From the NCBI GenBank assembly GCA_024277405.1, contig JAJRVI010000107.1, positions 1 to 5,426 on the forward strand: a DNA stretch of 5,426 nt, given 5' to 3'. The DNA comes from Fidelibacterota bacterium (lineage in GTDB: Bacteria; Bipolaricaulota; Bipolaricaulia; Bipolaricaulales; Bipolaricaulaceae). Positions 5,277 through 5,426 of this stretch are shown piece by piece (the first letter of the stretch is position 1; each line of letters starts with the position of its first letter). The translations under genes were made by a program, and so were the position numbers. The notes below the pieces were generated by a model. The model ran no database searches. It was given only the letters and a program-made list of their open reading frames with translations, and was not told where the DNA came from.

Positions 5277-5426
5277 TCAACGGAAATAGAGCAGGGCGCC
5301 CACGCCCACGAGGATCGCCCCGACCAGGGAACAGCGGATCAGGAACCCGTACTCCGCCAAGACATCACGCATGAGACGCCTCGCCCGCCCCATCGGGCCC
5401 TCGTGGCTCATGTACCACGGATGCTG
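5277..5426 (-). CDS. C-terminal part of an unidentified, probably membrane-anchored protein (runs off right edge)
   Basis: Seen: the minus-strand frame is open from the right edge to TGA at 5277-5279, 49 residues. It starts QHPWYMSHEGP, continues with a basic stretch GRARRLMRDVLAEYG, and ends with a hydrophobic segment FLIRCSLVGAILVGVGALLYF just before the terminal Arg. One membrane helix at the extreme C-terminus, with Arg-rich sequence on its N-terminal side, would suit a tail-anchored or last-helix topology. An internal ATG at 5411 could make a 44-residue small membrane protein, but it has no convincing Shine-Dalgarno, and the frame stays open upstream, so a longer protein is more likely. 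I do not recognise the family. It converges on gatC with a 37-nt gap (5240-5276). Confidence 0.5.
   Translation of the reverse strand, partial: QHPWYMSHEGPMGRARRLMRDVLAEYGFLIRCSLVGAILVGVGALLYFR

Noticed and set aside
1..5426. Search for CRISPR repeats, insertion sequences, tRNA or rRNA genes, phage or defence genes
   Set aside because: No direct-repeat/spacer pattern, terminal inverted repeats, transposase motifs or tRNA-like cloverleaf was seen. The window is dense, ordinary housekeeping coding sequence, so no new multi-gene system is claimed.

Overview
The window is GC-rich bacterial DNA, roughly two thirds G+C by eye. It is tightly packed with housekeeping genes in two divergent blocks. 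The presence of gatC points to a lineage that makes Gln-tRNA and/or Asn-tRNA by transamidation. RecG has the long form with a helical N-terminal extension, and its start looks leaderless. Together these suggest a non-proteobacterial, possibly deep-branching or thermophilic bacterium, but the sequence alone does not fix the phylum.

Left block, minus strand, read from about 2647 down past base 1: def (peptide deformylase), fmt (methionyl-tRNA formyltransferase), an uncharacterised HEAT-repeat protein, and the first 149 codons of an RlmI-type 23S rRNA methyltransferase that leaves the window. def and fmt overlap by about 58 nt, the fmt to HEAT gap is 46 nt, and the HEAT stop lies 2 nt from the rlmI-like start, so a single transcript is likely. 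Def and Fmt are the two ends of the formyl-methionine cycle: Fmt formylates initiator Met-tRNA and Def removes the formyl group from nascent proteins. The RlmI-like protein extends the ribosome/translation theme.

Centre: 37 bp separate the def and recG start codons. They hold two divergent sigma70-type promoters whose -10 boxes lie on the same TA-rich core (2653-2659). recG probably starts as a nearly leaderless message.

Right block, plus strand: recG (replication-fork and recombination helicase), followed directly or with a 4-nt overlap by gatC (small subunit of the tRNA-dependent amidotransferase). A GC-rich hairpin spans the gatC stop codon. After a short gap, a minus-strand frame ending in a hydrophobic segment enters from the right edge and converges on gatC.

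No mobile element, CRISPR array, tRNA or rRNA was seen, and nothing resembles a new multi-gene system. The points most worth a second look are the absence of any ATG, GTG or TTG start for fmt despite a near-perfect Shine-Dalgarno, the overprinted Ser/Arg-rich tail of Def, and the symmetric bidirectional def/recG promoter.
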